Positions 1-6,388 of a DNA stretch of 8,600 nt are shown here, one piece after another; position 1 is the first letter of the stretch; every line of letters begins with the position of its first letter. Source of the stretch: CAYQTK01 sp964420375. GTDB taxonomy: Bacteria > RBG-13-61-14 > DATKZS01. Both the position numbers and the translations under genes were made by a program. The notes under the pieces were generated by a model. It did no database searches. It worked only from the letters and a program-made list of their open reading frames with translations, and was not told the DNA's origin. The stretch lies in assembly GCA_964420375.1 (NCBI GenBank), contig CAYQTK010000191.1, forward strand, positions 1 through 8,600, in the 5' to 3' direction.

Positions 1-112
1 TTATGAAAGCGAAAGCAAGCTTTCCTGTCTGCCCTGTCTGCGTGTCCGCACAGGCGGGCGTGTCCGGCACGGGCAGGCGCATTCCGAAAACGGAGTTTCG
101 CAACGGGCACTA
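1..112 (-). repeat. Dispersed intergenic repeat, left copy (inverted relative to the copy at 5896)
   Basis: Read on the minus strand from about 115 to 79, this matches 5896-5931 at roughly 32 of 36 positions, including the block GAAACTCCGTTTT. After a 54-bp interruption, bases 24-1 match the right copy's AAAGCTTGCTTTCGC..TTCATAA block exactly over about 23 bp. It contains a hairpin at 11-24 (GAAAGC-AA-GCTTTC) and a short one at 83-94 (TCCG-AAAA-CGGA). The element may continue left of the window, because the right copy goes on beyond the corresponding point. It ends about 20 bases before the miaB ribosome binding site, so it probably lies in the miaB leader or just upstream. The kind of element (REP-like, MITE-like or other) is not known. 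Confidence 0.75.
25..78. repeat. 54-bp repeat-rich insertion inside the left repeat copy
   Basis: The right copy joins CTTTC directly to GCACTCC, whereas here CTTTC and GCATTCC are separated by 54 bp. The segment is internally repetitive. CCTGTCTGC occurs twice in tandem (24-32 and 33-41), and GCGTGTCCGCAC at 40-51 recurs as GCGTGTCCGGCAC at 58-70. It could be a small element nested in the larger repeat, or a slippage-expanded spacer lost from the other copy. Confidence 0.6.
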
Positions 113-130
113 ACTACAGTCGGCAGGAGC

Positions 131-136
131 GAGGGA
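131..136 (+). promoter_or_regulatory. Ribosome binding site fixing the miaB TTG start
   Basis: GAGGGA lies 7 bases before TTG 144-146, with a second purine-rich AGGAG at 125-129. There is no in-frame ATG or GTG that would give the conserved MiaB N-terminus, so this site supports translation from TTG. Confidence 0.6.
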
Positions 137-143
137 CCTTGAT

Positions 144-1511
144 TTGAAAGGGCGTATCTACATCCGCACCTTCGGGTGCCAGATGAACGTAAAAGACTCG
201 GAGAGGATTCGGGGCCTGCTGGAAGAAGCGGGGTATACCTACACCGGCTTTCCGGAAGACGCCGACGTTATTCTTCTCAATACCTGCTCGGTCCGCGAGA
301 AGCCGGAGAACAAGCTGCTGGGCGCCTTGGGGAGGTTCAAGTCATATCAGGACCGTAACGCGGAGGTAATTATCGGCGTATGCGGGTGTGTTGCCCAGCG
401 CATGGGCCGTGAGCTTACGGACAAGGCTCCCTACGTTAACCTGGTCATGGGAACCCAGCGCATCCACGAGATCAAAAGCCTTCTGGAAAGAGCGCGTCAA
501 GGAGAGCGGGTAGTTGCCACGGACCGGCTCGACCATGGTGACCAGTCTCTCTTTAAGGTGCCCCGGCATGTGAGTGAGAATAAGATCAGTGCTTTCGTGT
601 CCGTCATGCAGGGCTGCGACAACTACTGCGCCTATTGCATTGTGCCCTACGTGAGGGGTCCGCAGTTGAGCAGGAATGCCGACGACGTGCTCCGCGAGGC
701 AGAGAGGCTCGCGGAATCAGGCGTTAAAGAGATCACCCTGTTGGGCCAGAACGTGAACGCCTATTTTGACCGTGACCTCGAGTTTCCCGACCTCATGGAA
801 ATAGCGGCGGACGTGCCCGGCATCGAGCGGGTCCGGTTTACAACCTCGCATCCCAAGGACCTCGGCGACCGGCTGATCGAAGTAATGGCGTCACATCCTT
901 GTATCATGGAGCACATCCATCTTCCCGTCCAGGCAGGCTCCGACCGGGTGCTTTCCCGGATGAACCGTCAATATAGCCGGGAGGGCTACTTGAGGCTGGT
1001 GGACAAGCTAAGGCAGGCCATGCCCGACATCGGCATAACCGCTGACCTCATCGTGGGCTTCCCCGGCGAGACCGAAGAGGACTTCCAAAAAACCCTGGAC
1101 CTGCTCGAGCAGGTGAGATACGACGAGACCTTTTCCTTCCGCTACTCCATAAGGCCGGGCACGGCCGCGGCCGGCTTTTCCGGGCAGGTGCCGGAAGAGG
1201 ACAAGTATGACCGGCTTTACCGCCTTCAGTCTTTGCAGGCTCGGATAACCGAGCACAAGAACGAGCAACAGGTGGGCAGGCCCCACCAGGTGCTGGTGGA
1301 AGGAATAAGCAAGACCAACTCGGCAAAGGTGAGCGGCCGGACGCGGACCAACCGGCTCGTCCACCTGCCCGCGGCTGGTACGCAGCCGGGAGATACCCGG
1401 ACCGTCCGCGTCAGCCGGGCCCTGAAACACTCGCTGGAAGGCGAAGAAATAATAGAGACCGTTACATCAAACCGCATCGCAGAGGAGGAAAAATGTCTTC
1501 AGTGGAAATGA
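144..1511 (+). CDS. miaB: tRNA-2-methylthio-N6-dimethylallyladenosine synthase (MiaB), radical SAM methylthiotransferase
   Basis: MiaB adds a methylthio group to C2 of N6-isopentenyladenosine at position 37 of tRNAs that read UNN codons. It uses S-adenosylmethionine and two [4Fe-4S] clusters and acts in the cytoplasm. The 455-residue protein has the full family layout. The N-terminal UPF0004 domain has cluster-binding cysteines C12 (TFGCQMN), C48 (NTCSVRE) and C82 (GCVAQ). The radical SAM motif CxxxCxxC is C158, C162 and C165 (GCDNYCAYC). Further conserved stretches are GQNVNAY (201-207) and DLIVGFPGETEEDF (301-314), and a TRAM-type RNA-binding domain covers about 376-436. The start is TTG, supported by GAGGGA 7 bases upstream. 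The 3' end overlaps the DUF151 gene by 19 bases and supplies its ribosome binding site, so the two are probably co-transcribed and translationally coupled. Nothing essential is missing. The related MtaB and RimO enzymes are less likely, because the NTCSVRE and GCDNYCAYCIVPYVRG stretches are MiaB-like. Confidence 0.97.
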   Translation: MKGRIYIRTFGCQMNVKDSERIRGLLEEAGYTYTGFPEDADVILLNTCSVREKPENKLLGALGRFKSYQDRNAEVIIGVCGCVAQRMGRELTDKAPYVNLVMGTQRIHEIKSLLERARQGERVVATDRLDHGDQSLFKVPRHVSENKISAFVSVMQGCDNYCAYCIVPYVRGPQLSRNADDVLREAERLAESGVKEITLLGQNVNAYFDRDLEFPDLMEIAADVPGIERVRFTTSHPKDLGDRLIEVMASHPCIMEHIHLPVQAGSDRVLSRMNRQYSREGYLRLVDKLRQAMPDIGITADLIVGFPGETEEDFQKTLDLLEQVRYDETFSFRYSIRPGTAAAGFSGQVPEEDKYDRLYRLQSLQARITEHKNEQQVGRPHQVLVEGISKTNSAKVSGRTRTNRLVHLPAAGTQPGDTRTVRVSRALKHSLEGEEIIETVTSNRIAEEEKCLQWK

Positions 1512-1990
1512 AAGTGGCGGGAATAGTTCTTGATCCTTACAGCAATGTTCCCATCGTTGTATTAAAGGACATGGAGGACAAGAAGACGGTTCCGATTTGG
1601 ATCGGCCTGGTCGAAGCCAGCGCCATCGCCATGGAGCTCGAGCAGATCAAGATTCAGAGGCCGTTGACGCACGACCTTATCAGGAACCTTCTGACCGAGC
1701 TGCAGGTGAACGTGGTGAAGATCGAGGTCACCGATTTGCGGGACAACACCTACTTCGCACTCATCCACCTCGAGAAGGGCGGAGAGGTCATCGAAGTGGA
1801 CTCCAGGCCTTCAGACGCCATTGCCGTGGCTCTCCGGACCAAGTCTCCCATCTTTGTTGACGAGAAGGTGGTCGAGAAATCACAGCAGATCGAGTCCAAG
1901 GACATGTCTTTTACGCAGGAGAACAAGGACAAATGGCGCGAGATACTGGAGAACCTGAACCCCGAAGATTTCGGAAAGTACAAGATGTGA
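1493..1990 (+). CDS. Bifunctional nuclease family protein (DUF151/BFN domain)
   Basis: This is a 165-residue protein of the DUF151 family. The name comes from a plant member reported to cleave both RNA and DNA; the role of bacterial members is poorly defined, so nuclease activity here is a family inference. Conserved stretches seen are GIVLDPYSNVPIVVLKD (10-26), PIWIG (34-38) followed by EASAIA, RPLTHD (56-61), and DSRPSDAIAVALR with PIFVDE (103-124). The C-terminal tail (about 125-165) is charged and ends PEDFGKYKM. There is no UVR domain, which some members carry. AGGAGG at 1483-1488 sits 4 bases before ATG 1493. A second ATG at 1508 overlaps the miaB stop as ATGA but is 19 bases from that site, so I prefer 1493. 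The gene sits between miaB and the VanZ gene with overlaps on both sides, which fits one operon. I recall DUF151 next to miaB in related bacteria but cannot verify this here. Confidence 0.93.
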   Translation: MSSVEMKVAGIVLDPYSNVPIVVLKDMEDKKTVPIWIGLVEASAIAMELEQIKIQRPLTHDLIRNLLTELQVNVVKIEVTDLRDNTYFALIHLEKGGEVIEVDSRPSDAIAVALRTKSPIFVDEKVVEKSQQIESKDMSFTQENKDKWREILENLNPEDFGKYKM

Positions 1991-2418
1991 AAGCGCCCTC
2001 CTTCCTGAAAGCCCTCACCGTCGACAATTCTCCCGCCATTGCCTTTATCCTCTGGGCGGTTCTGCTTTTAGTGCTTTCTTTTCAGTCAGGTGGCATGGGC
2101 GTATCCGTCAAGTTCACCTCTTCAGACAAGCTCATGCATGCTGTTTTCTACCTGCCTTTAGGAGCAGCCCTGTTCTGGAACTTCTACCAAGAAAAAAAGT
2201 TGAAGCTGATATTGTTCTCTGTCGTCCTTGCAGGAGGATATGGCCTCATGATCGAACTCGTGCAGGGAGTTCTGCCCTGGCGCAACTTCGAGTTGTTCGA
2301 CGCCATGGCAAACATCTCCGGCGCAACAGCAGGGGCGGCGCTGGCTGCGGCGTTTCCGCGCCTGCCCTATATCGAGCTGCGCTCTATCTTTGGAAAGACA
2401 CGGACCGAAAGCCCGTAG
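1987..2418 (+). CDS. VanZ-like family integral membrane protein
   Basis: A 143-residue membrane protein with about four hydrophobic segments (roughly 17-33, 50-66, 73-92 and 108-124). The VanZ-family marks are SDKLMHAVFYLPLG (46-59, with D47, K48 and H51), then IELVQGVLPWRNFELFD (89-105), and N109 and G112 in the last segment. VanZ itself is associated with low-level teicoplanin resistance, but most family members have no known function. I infer no resistance role here. I chose GTG 1987, whose last two bases are shared with the preceding TGA stop (GTGA), with GGAAAG about 8 bases upstream. An ATG at 1933 in the same frame would add 18 residues lying inside the DUF151 gene (RDTGEPEPRRFRK) that do not resemble the family, so I rejected it. 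The gene is the last of the miaB cluster and is followed by a probable terminator. Confidence 0.88.
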   Translation: MKAPSFLKALTVDNSPAIAFILWAVLLLVLSFQSGGMGVSVKFTSSDKLMHAVFYLPLGAALFWNFYQEKKLKLILFSVVLAGGYGLMIELVQGVLPWRNFELFDAMANISGATAGAALAAAFPRLPYIELRSIFGKTRTESP

Positions 2419-2449
2419 AGCACTCATAAAAACTCAAATATTCAATTAA

Positions 2450-2475
2450 CGCTCTGAAAGAGCGGCGGATTTTTT
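2450..2475 (+). terminator. Possible intrinsic terminator of the miaB-DUF151-VanZ unit
   Basis: CGCTCT-GAA-AGAGCG forms a perfect 6-bp stem with a 3-base loop. A run of six T follows at 2470-2475, but five bases (GCGGA) separate stem from T-run, so it would be a weak terminator. It lies 31 bases after the VanZ stop, where an operon end is expected. Confidence 0.45.
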
Positions 2476-2518
2476 ACGAGGGCATCCTGCATGGCCGGCC
2501 GGAATTTATGAAGAGGGC

Positions 2519-2548
2519 TTGATCCTTATTCCGGTTTTGCGATACTAT
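2519..2548 (+). promoter_or_regulatory. Candidate sigma-70 promoter for the START-comEC unit
   Basis: TTGATC (2519-2524) and TACTAT (2543-2548) are separated by 18 bases. Transcription would start near 2555, giving a leader of about 80 bases. The site lies between the preceding terminator and the START gene. Both boxes deviate from consensus, so this is a candidate only. Confidence 0.35.
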
Positions 2549-2633
2549 CTTCTCGAAATGTTGATTTGATTTCTTTGCCGAGTGCAAACAGCGGCGCATG
2601 TGGACACGTAACAACCCAGGGAGGAGGGGATTG

Positions 2634-3308
2634 ATGAAGCAAAGGAGAATAATACCGGCACTTATGGTTAGTCTTCTTGTTTGTCCTGTGGCAGGAACAA
2701 CCGTGCCCCCGCCTCCGGAAGAGCCCGAGCACGAGTACGGGTTTGCCGAGCTTGACGAACAGACCCTTACCAGGCTTCTCTCGCAGGGATCGCTCATGAT
2801 CGTACGCACGCGGGACGACATGAGCCTTATCAATGTAACATCCGGCCAGGTGGTTGACGCTCCCCGGGACGTTGTATGGTCTACGCTCATCGACTATGAA
2901 AGCTATGACGAGTTCATGCCGCAGACAGAGGAGCAGGTCATTCTCGAGCAGGAGGGAAATGATTATCTTCTGAGGCAGGACATCAGCGTGAAGATATGGC
3001 GTCTACCGGGAATCAACGTGTCCTATAAGCTCTCCCAGTATGCGACGCCCCAAAGCAAAATCCGCTTTTACCACGTGGAGGGCGCGCTGGAGGGCACATA
3101 CGGCGGATGGGACGTGGTCCCGGTTGAAGACGACAAGACCATGATCTTTTACACCCTTTTTTCAAACCTCACCGAGCTGGGATGGGGCATCGGTTCGCTT
3201 ATGGAATCTCAGCCCGACTTCATGACCGGTGTTAACATGATCACGGCCATGATGGTAACCAAGGCTGTGAAAAAGGAATGCGAACGGAGGCACCGGCAAG
3301 CACAGTGA
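2634..3308 (+). CDS. Exported START/SRPBCC (Coq10-like polyketide cyclase) superfamily protein
   Basis: A 224-residue protein whose N-terminus MKQRRIIPALMVSLLVCPVAG looks like a Sec signal peptide: positive charges, then a hydrophobic core, cut near residue 21. A short proline-rich stretch follows. Cys17 is preceded by Val, which does not fit a normal lipobox, so a lipoprotein is unlikely. From about 65 onward it reads as a helix-grip SRPBCC domain: VVDAPRDVVWSTLIDYESYDEF (73-94) is the typical opening strand, helix and D/Y-rich turn. A long C-terminal helix (about 185-220) would close the hydrophobic pocket. Such domains bind lipids, quinones or other hydrophobic ligands; the ligand here is unknown, and export suggests the periplasm. 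Start: AGGAGG at 2622-2627 is 6 bases before ATG 2634. The ATG at 2598 adds 12 unconvincing residues ahead of the signal peptide. The stop overlaps the comEC start, suggesting co-translation. Confidence 0.85.
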   Translation: MKQRRIIPALMVSLLVCPVAGTTVPPPPEEPEHEYGFAELDEQTLTRLLSQGSLMIVRTRDDMSLINVTSGQVVDAPRDVVWSTLIDYESYDEFMPQTEEQVILEQEGNDYLLRQDISVKIWRLPGINVSYKLSQYATPQSKIRFYHVEGALEGTYGGWDVVPVEDDKTMIFYTLFSNLTELGWGIGSLMESQPDFMTGVNMITAMMVTKAVKKECERRHRQAQ

Positions 3309-5899
3309 CGGAGGGCCGCGTTTCAACACTTTTGCGGAGCAGAATTCTCTGGGTATGGCTTGCGGCTTATATTCCGGGAATCCTTATCTCCGAAGCATTC
3401 CATGTAAAGCCGGCGACAAGCCTGTATGTTTTGCCTTTGGTGGCCGTCCTGGTTTTACCCGCCTTGTTTTCACGAAGAACCTTTACTCTTGTTCTGCTTG
3501 TTATAGTAGCCCTTGCGCTGGGTTTTGCGCGGAATAATACCTCGCAAGCCGCTTATAATGAGGGCCGCAGGCTTGTGGACTTCGTTGGCAAAGAACCGGT
3601 AAGGCTGGTTTTAGAAGTCGACCGGATGCCGGACCGGCGGCCGGATTACACTGTTTTTTACGGTACGGTAAAGAGCATAAAAACAGACGGCAGTTGGCTT
3701 GCGTTCAACTCGCCGCTGCGTCTTGCAGTTGCCGGGGCTGTTCCCGGCGTTTACCGCGGTGACCGTATCATGGCGCTGGCATCACTTTCCCTGCCGAGTA
3801 CATTCGACAATCCCGGCGGGTTCGACTATGAAGCATGGCTCGGCCGCCGCGGCATATCAGTTATCGGCTTTGTGAGATCGCCTCGGCTTTTGCACAAGAT
3901 ATGGCCGGCAGGCCGGCATCCGCTGGGAAAAGTGGACGTGGTCCGGGAGAGATATTTGGAAATGCTTCACGCGGTGGAGGGCAAAGGCGGAGCGCTTCTT
4001 GCCGCGCTGCTTGCAGGCGACCGGCGTTCTTTGCCTGCGAGCGTGGAGTCGGTTTTCGAGGACGCAGGGCTTTCTCATCTTCTGGCCATCTCCGGTCTTC
4101 ACCTGGGACTGCTGGCGGTCAGCTTTTTCTTTCTTTTCCATCGCCTTTTGAAGAAAATACCTCTATTGACCCGGCGGGTGGCCGTTCCAAAGACCGCGGC
4201 GTTTTTTACCATTCCGCCGGTGATCGCTTACGCTCTGCTTACCGGAATGCGCGTTCCCACCCAGCGGGCGCTGGTCATGGTGCTGGTTTTTTTGTTTGCC
4301 ATAGCCACCGAACGGCAGAAGGACACCTGGAACGCTCTTGCCGCGGCCGCGCTCGCAATCCTTTTTATCTGGCCGACGGCGATTTACGAAGTTTCTTTTC
4401 AACTGAGCTTCACCTGCCTTGCCGGCATCCTCTACGCTATGCCGCGCCTCACAGCCGTCTACCGGGGCGGGAAGAGCCGAGAAGAAGAGACGCTATTACG
4501 TCTCGAAAGAGAGGCGCGAGGGAAGAGTCTTTTTGCAAAGCGGGCGGGAAGCTACTTTGCCGGCCTTTTCGCCGTCTCTGCGGTAGCGCTGTGGGGCGTT
4601 TTTCCTCTCCAGGTTTTCTTTTTTCATAATGCCAATCCCTTAAGCCCGCTTTACAACCTGGTGGCCGTGCCCATATGCGGCCTTGTTCTCCTCCCGTTCG
4701 GGCTTGTCTCTTCCCTGGTTGCCGTGGCGTATCCCGCGGGCGGAGAGTTCCTGCTGCAATGCCTGGGCTGGGTAGGCACGTGGCTCATCGAGCTGCTCGA
4801 GCTCATCTCCAGCGCCGTTTCCGGAAACCTCGTGCTCCCTTCCCTGACCTGGTTCGGCGTGGTCTGCTGGTACCTGGGAGGCGTGGTCCTCCTTGAAGGG
4901 CTGGTGGCTTACCGGTCAGGTTTCTGGTCGTGGCGCTATTTCTCCGCTCACAAGCTGCGGCACGAACGGCTGGGTCTATGGCCCGCGCCAGTGCCGAACG
5001 CGCACCGCTTTTATGTATGGACGTTCCTGGCAGTGGGGGTTGTCCTGTTCTCGCTCACTTTTACCGACCTCTATCGCTCGGGGGATCCGTTTTCGGAACA
5101 CGGCGCCATGGTGGCGGCGATCGAGGTCGGACAGGGCGAGTCTTTGCTGGTGCGCACGGACGCCGGCCGCTACCTCTTGGTTGACGGCGGCGGATTTTAT
5201 TTGAGCGACTGGGACGTGGGCAAAAACGTGGTCGCGCCTTGCTTGCTTTCGCTGGGGCTTCGGCGTATTGACGCGGTTGTGCTTTCCCATCCTCACCCGG
5301 ACCACGGCAGGGGCCTGGCATATATCCTCCGCCACTTCCGGGTCGGCGAGTTGTGGATGGGACCGGCGTGCAACGATCTTTCCCGCGGGCTTGTTGACAT
5401 CGCATCCTCCCGGGGCGTCAAAGTCCGCAGGCTTAGCGAATCTTCTTCCGTCTTCGAGTTCGGTTCCGCAGAGATCAAGGTCCTGCATCCTCCTTTGCAC
5501 GCATCCTATAGCGATGACAACCTCAACAACTCGAGCCTTGTCCTCCGGCTTAAGATGGAGAGGTTCACCATCCTGTTGACCGGCGACATCGAGCAGGAAG
5601 CGGAAAAGACGCTGGTTGACAAGTACGGTCCGGAGGGCTCTGTAGAAGCGGGGACCCTGGGGGCGGACGTTATATCGGTACCCCATCACGGCAGCAAAAC
5701 AAGCTCGACCGATGCCTTCCTGGAAGCGGTGTCACCCGGTTTCGCGCTGGTGTCTGGCGCGGGTCCTTCCCGGACGAGCCTGCCTTCGTTGGAGGTGCTG
5801 GAGAAGTATCGCAAGCGCGGCATACGCGTCCTTCGGACCGACGTGCACGGCTTTTCGGGAGTATTTCAAAAGGAAGGATCATTAGAGGTGATTGATTAG
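3305..5899 (+). CDS. comEC: DNA internalization-related competence protein ComEC/Rec2
   Basis: ComEC is the inner-membrane channel that carries single-stranded DNA into the cytoplasm during natural transformation. All three family parts are present in about 864 residues. The N-terminus has hydrophobic segments and a DUF4131-type region including PGVYRGDRI and FDNPGGFDYEAWLGRRGI. The central multi-pass Competence domain has HLLAISGLHLGLLA from about residue 258 and ALLTGMRVPTQRALVM. The C-terminal metallo-beta-lactamase-like domain has LVDGGG (625-630), SHPHPDH (661-667), TGDI (about 759) and PHHGSKTS (793-800), so the metal-binding motifs look intact. I prefer the GTG at 3305, which overlaps the START gene stop as GTGA, with GGAGG 14 bases upstream. 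The ATG at 3278 would add 9 residues and has AAGG only one base away. Many bacteria keep comEC without known competence, so uptake activity is inferred. No comEA, comF or pilus gene is in view. Confidence 0.95.
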   Translation: MTEGRVSTLLRSRILWVWLAAYIPGILISEAFHVKPATSLYVLPLVAVLVLPALFSRRTFTLVLLVIVALALGFARNNTSQAAYNEGRRLVDFVGKEPVRLVLEVDRMPDRRPDYTVFYGTVKSIKTDGSWLAFNSPLRLAVAGAVPGVYRGDRIMALASLSLPSTFDNPGGFDYEAWLGRRGISVIGFVRSPRLLHKIWPAGRHPLGKVDVVRERYLEMLHAVEGKGGALLAALLAGDRRSLPASVESVFEDAGLSHLLAISGLHLGLLAVSFFFLFHRLLKKIPLLTRRVAVPKTAAFFTIPPVIAYALLTGMRVPTQRALVMVLVFLFAIATERQKDTWNALAAAALAILFIWPTAIYEVSFQLSFTCLAGILYAMPRLTAVYRGGKSREEETLLRLEREARGKSLFAKRAGSYFAGLFAVSAVALWGVFPLQVFFFHNANPLSPLYNLVAVPICGLVLLPFGLVSSLVAVAYPAGGEFLLQCLGWVGTWLIELLELISSAVSGNLVLPSLTWFGVVCWYLGGVVLLEGLVAYRSGFWSWRYFSAHKLRHERLGLWPAPVPNAHRFYVWTFLAVGVVLFSLTFTDLYRSGDPFSEHGAMVAAIEVGQGESLLVRTDAGRYLLVDGGGFYLSDWDVGKNVVAPCLLSLGLRRIDAVVLSHPHPDHGRGLAYILRHFRVGELWMGPACNDLSRGLVDIASSRGVKVRRLSESSSVFEFGSAEIKVLHPPLHASYSDDNLNNSSLVLRLKMERFTILLTGDIEQEAEKTLVDKYGPEGSVEAGTLGADVISVPHHGSKTSSTDAFLEAVSPGFALVSGAGPSRTSLPSLEVLEKYRKRGIRVLRTDVHGFSGVFQKEGSLEVID

Positions 5900-5953
5900 T
5901 GCCTGTTTCGAAACTCCGTTTTAGGAGTGCGAAAGCTTGCTTTCGCTTTCATA
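5896..5953 (+). repeat. Dispersed intergenic repeat, right copy
   Basis: This begins at the comEC stop codon and matches the minus strand of the repeat at the left edge of the window (36-base block at about 32 matches, then a 23-base block with none mismatched). It lacks the 54-bp insertion of the other copy. It contains the hairpin GCGAAAGC-TT-GCTTTCGC (5929-5946) and a 5-bp stem ACTCC/GGAGT (5913-5928). The hairpin near the comEC stop might help end transcription, but no proper T-run follows. Confidence 0.75.
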
Positions 5954-6106
5954 AGTTCCGGCTTGACGGAACTTGCAAAAAGGCGTCTCGTAAACTGTGA
6001 GCCTTTTGTGGAGCGCATCTCCGGGAAGCAAGCTTCCCGGCGGAAAAGCAACGGCAAGCCGCCGCACTCCAAAAACGAGGCCGCCGGAAATCGCGGCTAA
6101 AGCCGC
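5929..6106. repeat. Run of short hairpins, several with a GCTTG-type core
   Basis: Successive hairpins are at 5929-5946 (8-bp stem), 5953-5974 (AAGTTCCG-GCTTGA-CGGAACTT), 6021-6040 (9-bp stem CCGGGAAGC/GCTTCCCGG), 6048-6065 (stem pairs with G-T wobbles) and 6093-6106 (GCGGCT-AA-AGCCGC). The first, third and fourth share a GCTTGC core on one strand, and the second has GCTTGA. The reverse complement of about 6042-6075 aligns with 5919-5950 at roughly 25 of 32 positions, and most differences lie in the hairpin stem with pairing kept. No gene is supported here. I do not recognise a known RNA family. Confidence 0.65.
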
Positions 6107-6179
6107 TCGCACGGCTCTCTTCCTGGATGAAGCATTTGACAGAACCTGGTGTCTTGTCAAGCTTACCCTGAACTATAGT

Positions 6180-6217
6180 GTGCGAGCGACGGAAGTCGCG
6201 ACTTCCGTCGCTCGCAC
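6180..6217. repeat. Perfect 38-bp palindrome in the middle array unit
   Basis: Bases 6180-6198 are the exact reverse complement of 6199-6217, with no spacer; the arms start GTGCGAGCGACGG and the centre is GTCGCGAC. It occupies the place of the shorter hairpins in the neighbouring units (6093-6106, and an imperfect one around 6309-6322) and shares their GCTCGCAC end. It could form a long hairpin in RNA or a cruciform in DNA. Confidence 0.85.
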
Positions 6218-6242
6218 TGAAACCATTCTTCTTGGAGGCTAC

Positions 6243-6275
6243 AAAAAACGCTTGACAGAGACTAGTGCTTTGTCA
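6243..6275 (-). terminator. Terminator-like hairpin on the dehydrogenase strand, middle array unit
   Basis: On the minus strand, TGACA and TGTCA pair around an imperfect inner stem (6275-6252). Four bases later come six T (6248-6243). It lies about 110 bases beyond the dehydrogenase stop and could act as a backup terminator. The stem is short and interrupted. Confidence 0.35.
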
Positions 6276-6346
6276 CTCGAAAAAAGGGGAACGAGTCCAA
6301 TGCAGATCGCGGTATCAGCCGCTCGCACGATTATTTTCTATTCCCC

Positions 6347-6388
6347 AAAAAGCTTTTGACAAGACACTAGAGGATACGTGCTTTATCA
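6347..6388 (-). terminator. Probable terminator of the acyl-CoA dehydrogenase gene
   Basis: On the minus strand, TGATAAAGCAC (6388-6378) can pair with GTGTCTTGTCA (6367-6357) in an 11-bp stem with one mismatch and two G-U pairs, around a 10-base loop. Six bases later comes a run of five T (6351-6347). The first three bases of the stem are the TGA stop codon, so the hairpin starts within the gene's end. The spacing between stem and T-run is longer than ideal. Confidence 0.4.

Larger units (their letters stand above)
6088..6388. repeat. Three-unit imperfect tandem array, period about 105-115 bp, two hairpins per unit
   Basis: Each unit begins with a GC-rich hairpin ending in GCTCGCAC (ends at 6112, 6217 and 6328, spacing 105 and 111). 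After 23-34 bases comes a palindromic segment starting TTGACA (6136, 6252, 6356). The palindromes are TTGACAGAACC..TGTCTTGTCAA (6136-6160), TTGACAGAGAC..TGCTTTGTCA (6252-6275) and TTGACAAGACACTAG with a 7-base insertion before GTGCTTTATCA (6356-6388). The first two agree at about 19 of 25 positions. The array fills the convergent gap between comEC and the dehydrogenase gene and runs into the latter's stop codon. No coding function is supported. Confidence 0.7.

Noticed and set aside
1933..1986. An ATG start giving the VanZ protein 18 more residues.
   Set aside because: The extra residues lie within the DUF151 gene and are charged and unlike the family. GTG 1987, overlapping the stop, gives a normal VanZ N-terminus.
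4976..5689. A 237-codon minus-strand open frame inside comEC.
   Set aside because: It overlaps the metallo-beta-lactamase domain of comEC, whose motifs are intact. It has no recognisable domain.
5921..6160. A 79-codon minus-strand open frame across the right repeat copy.
   Set aside because: It simply reads through the dispersed repeat and hairpin run, with no domain and no ribosome binding site. Its C-terminal end is the repeat itself and would recur wherever the repeat does.
6152..6179. A promoter-like pair, TCTTGT and TATAGT with a 16-base spacer, on the plus strand in the array.
   Set aside because: The -35 box is part of the array palindrome and no gene follows on that strand, so chance similarity is more likely.
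5997..6359. A 120-codon plus-strand open frame in the comEC/dehydrogenase gap, with recurring AART-like stretches.
   Set aside because: It is a translation of the tandem array. The units recur at 105 and 111 bp, both multiples of three, so the frame stays open and the peptide looks repetitive. The palindromes explain the sequence, and there is no good ribosome binding site.
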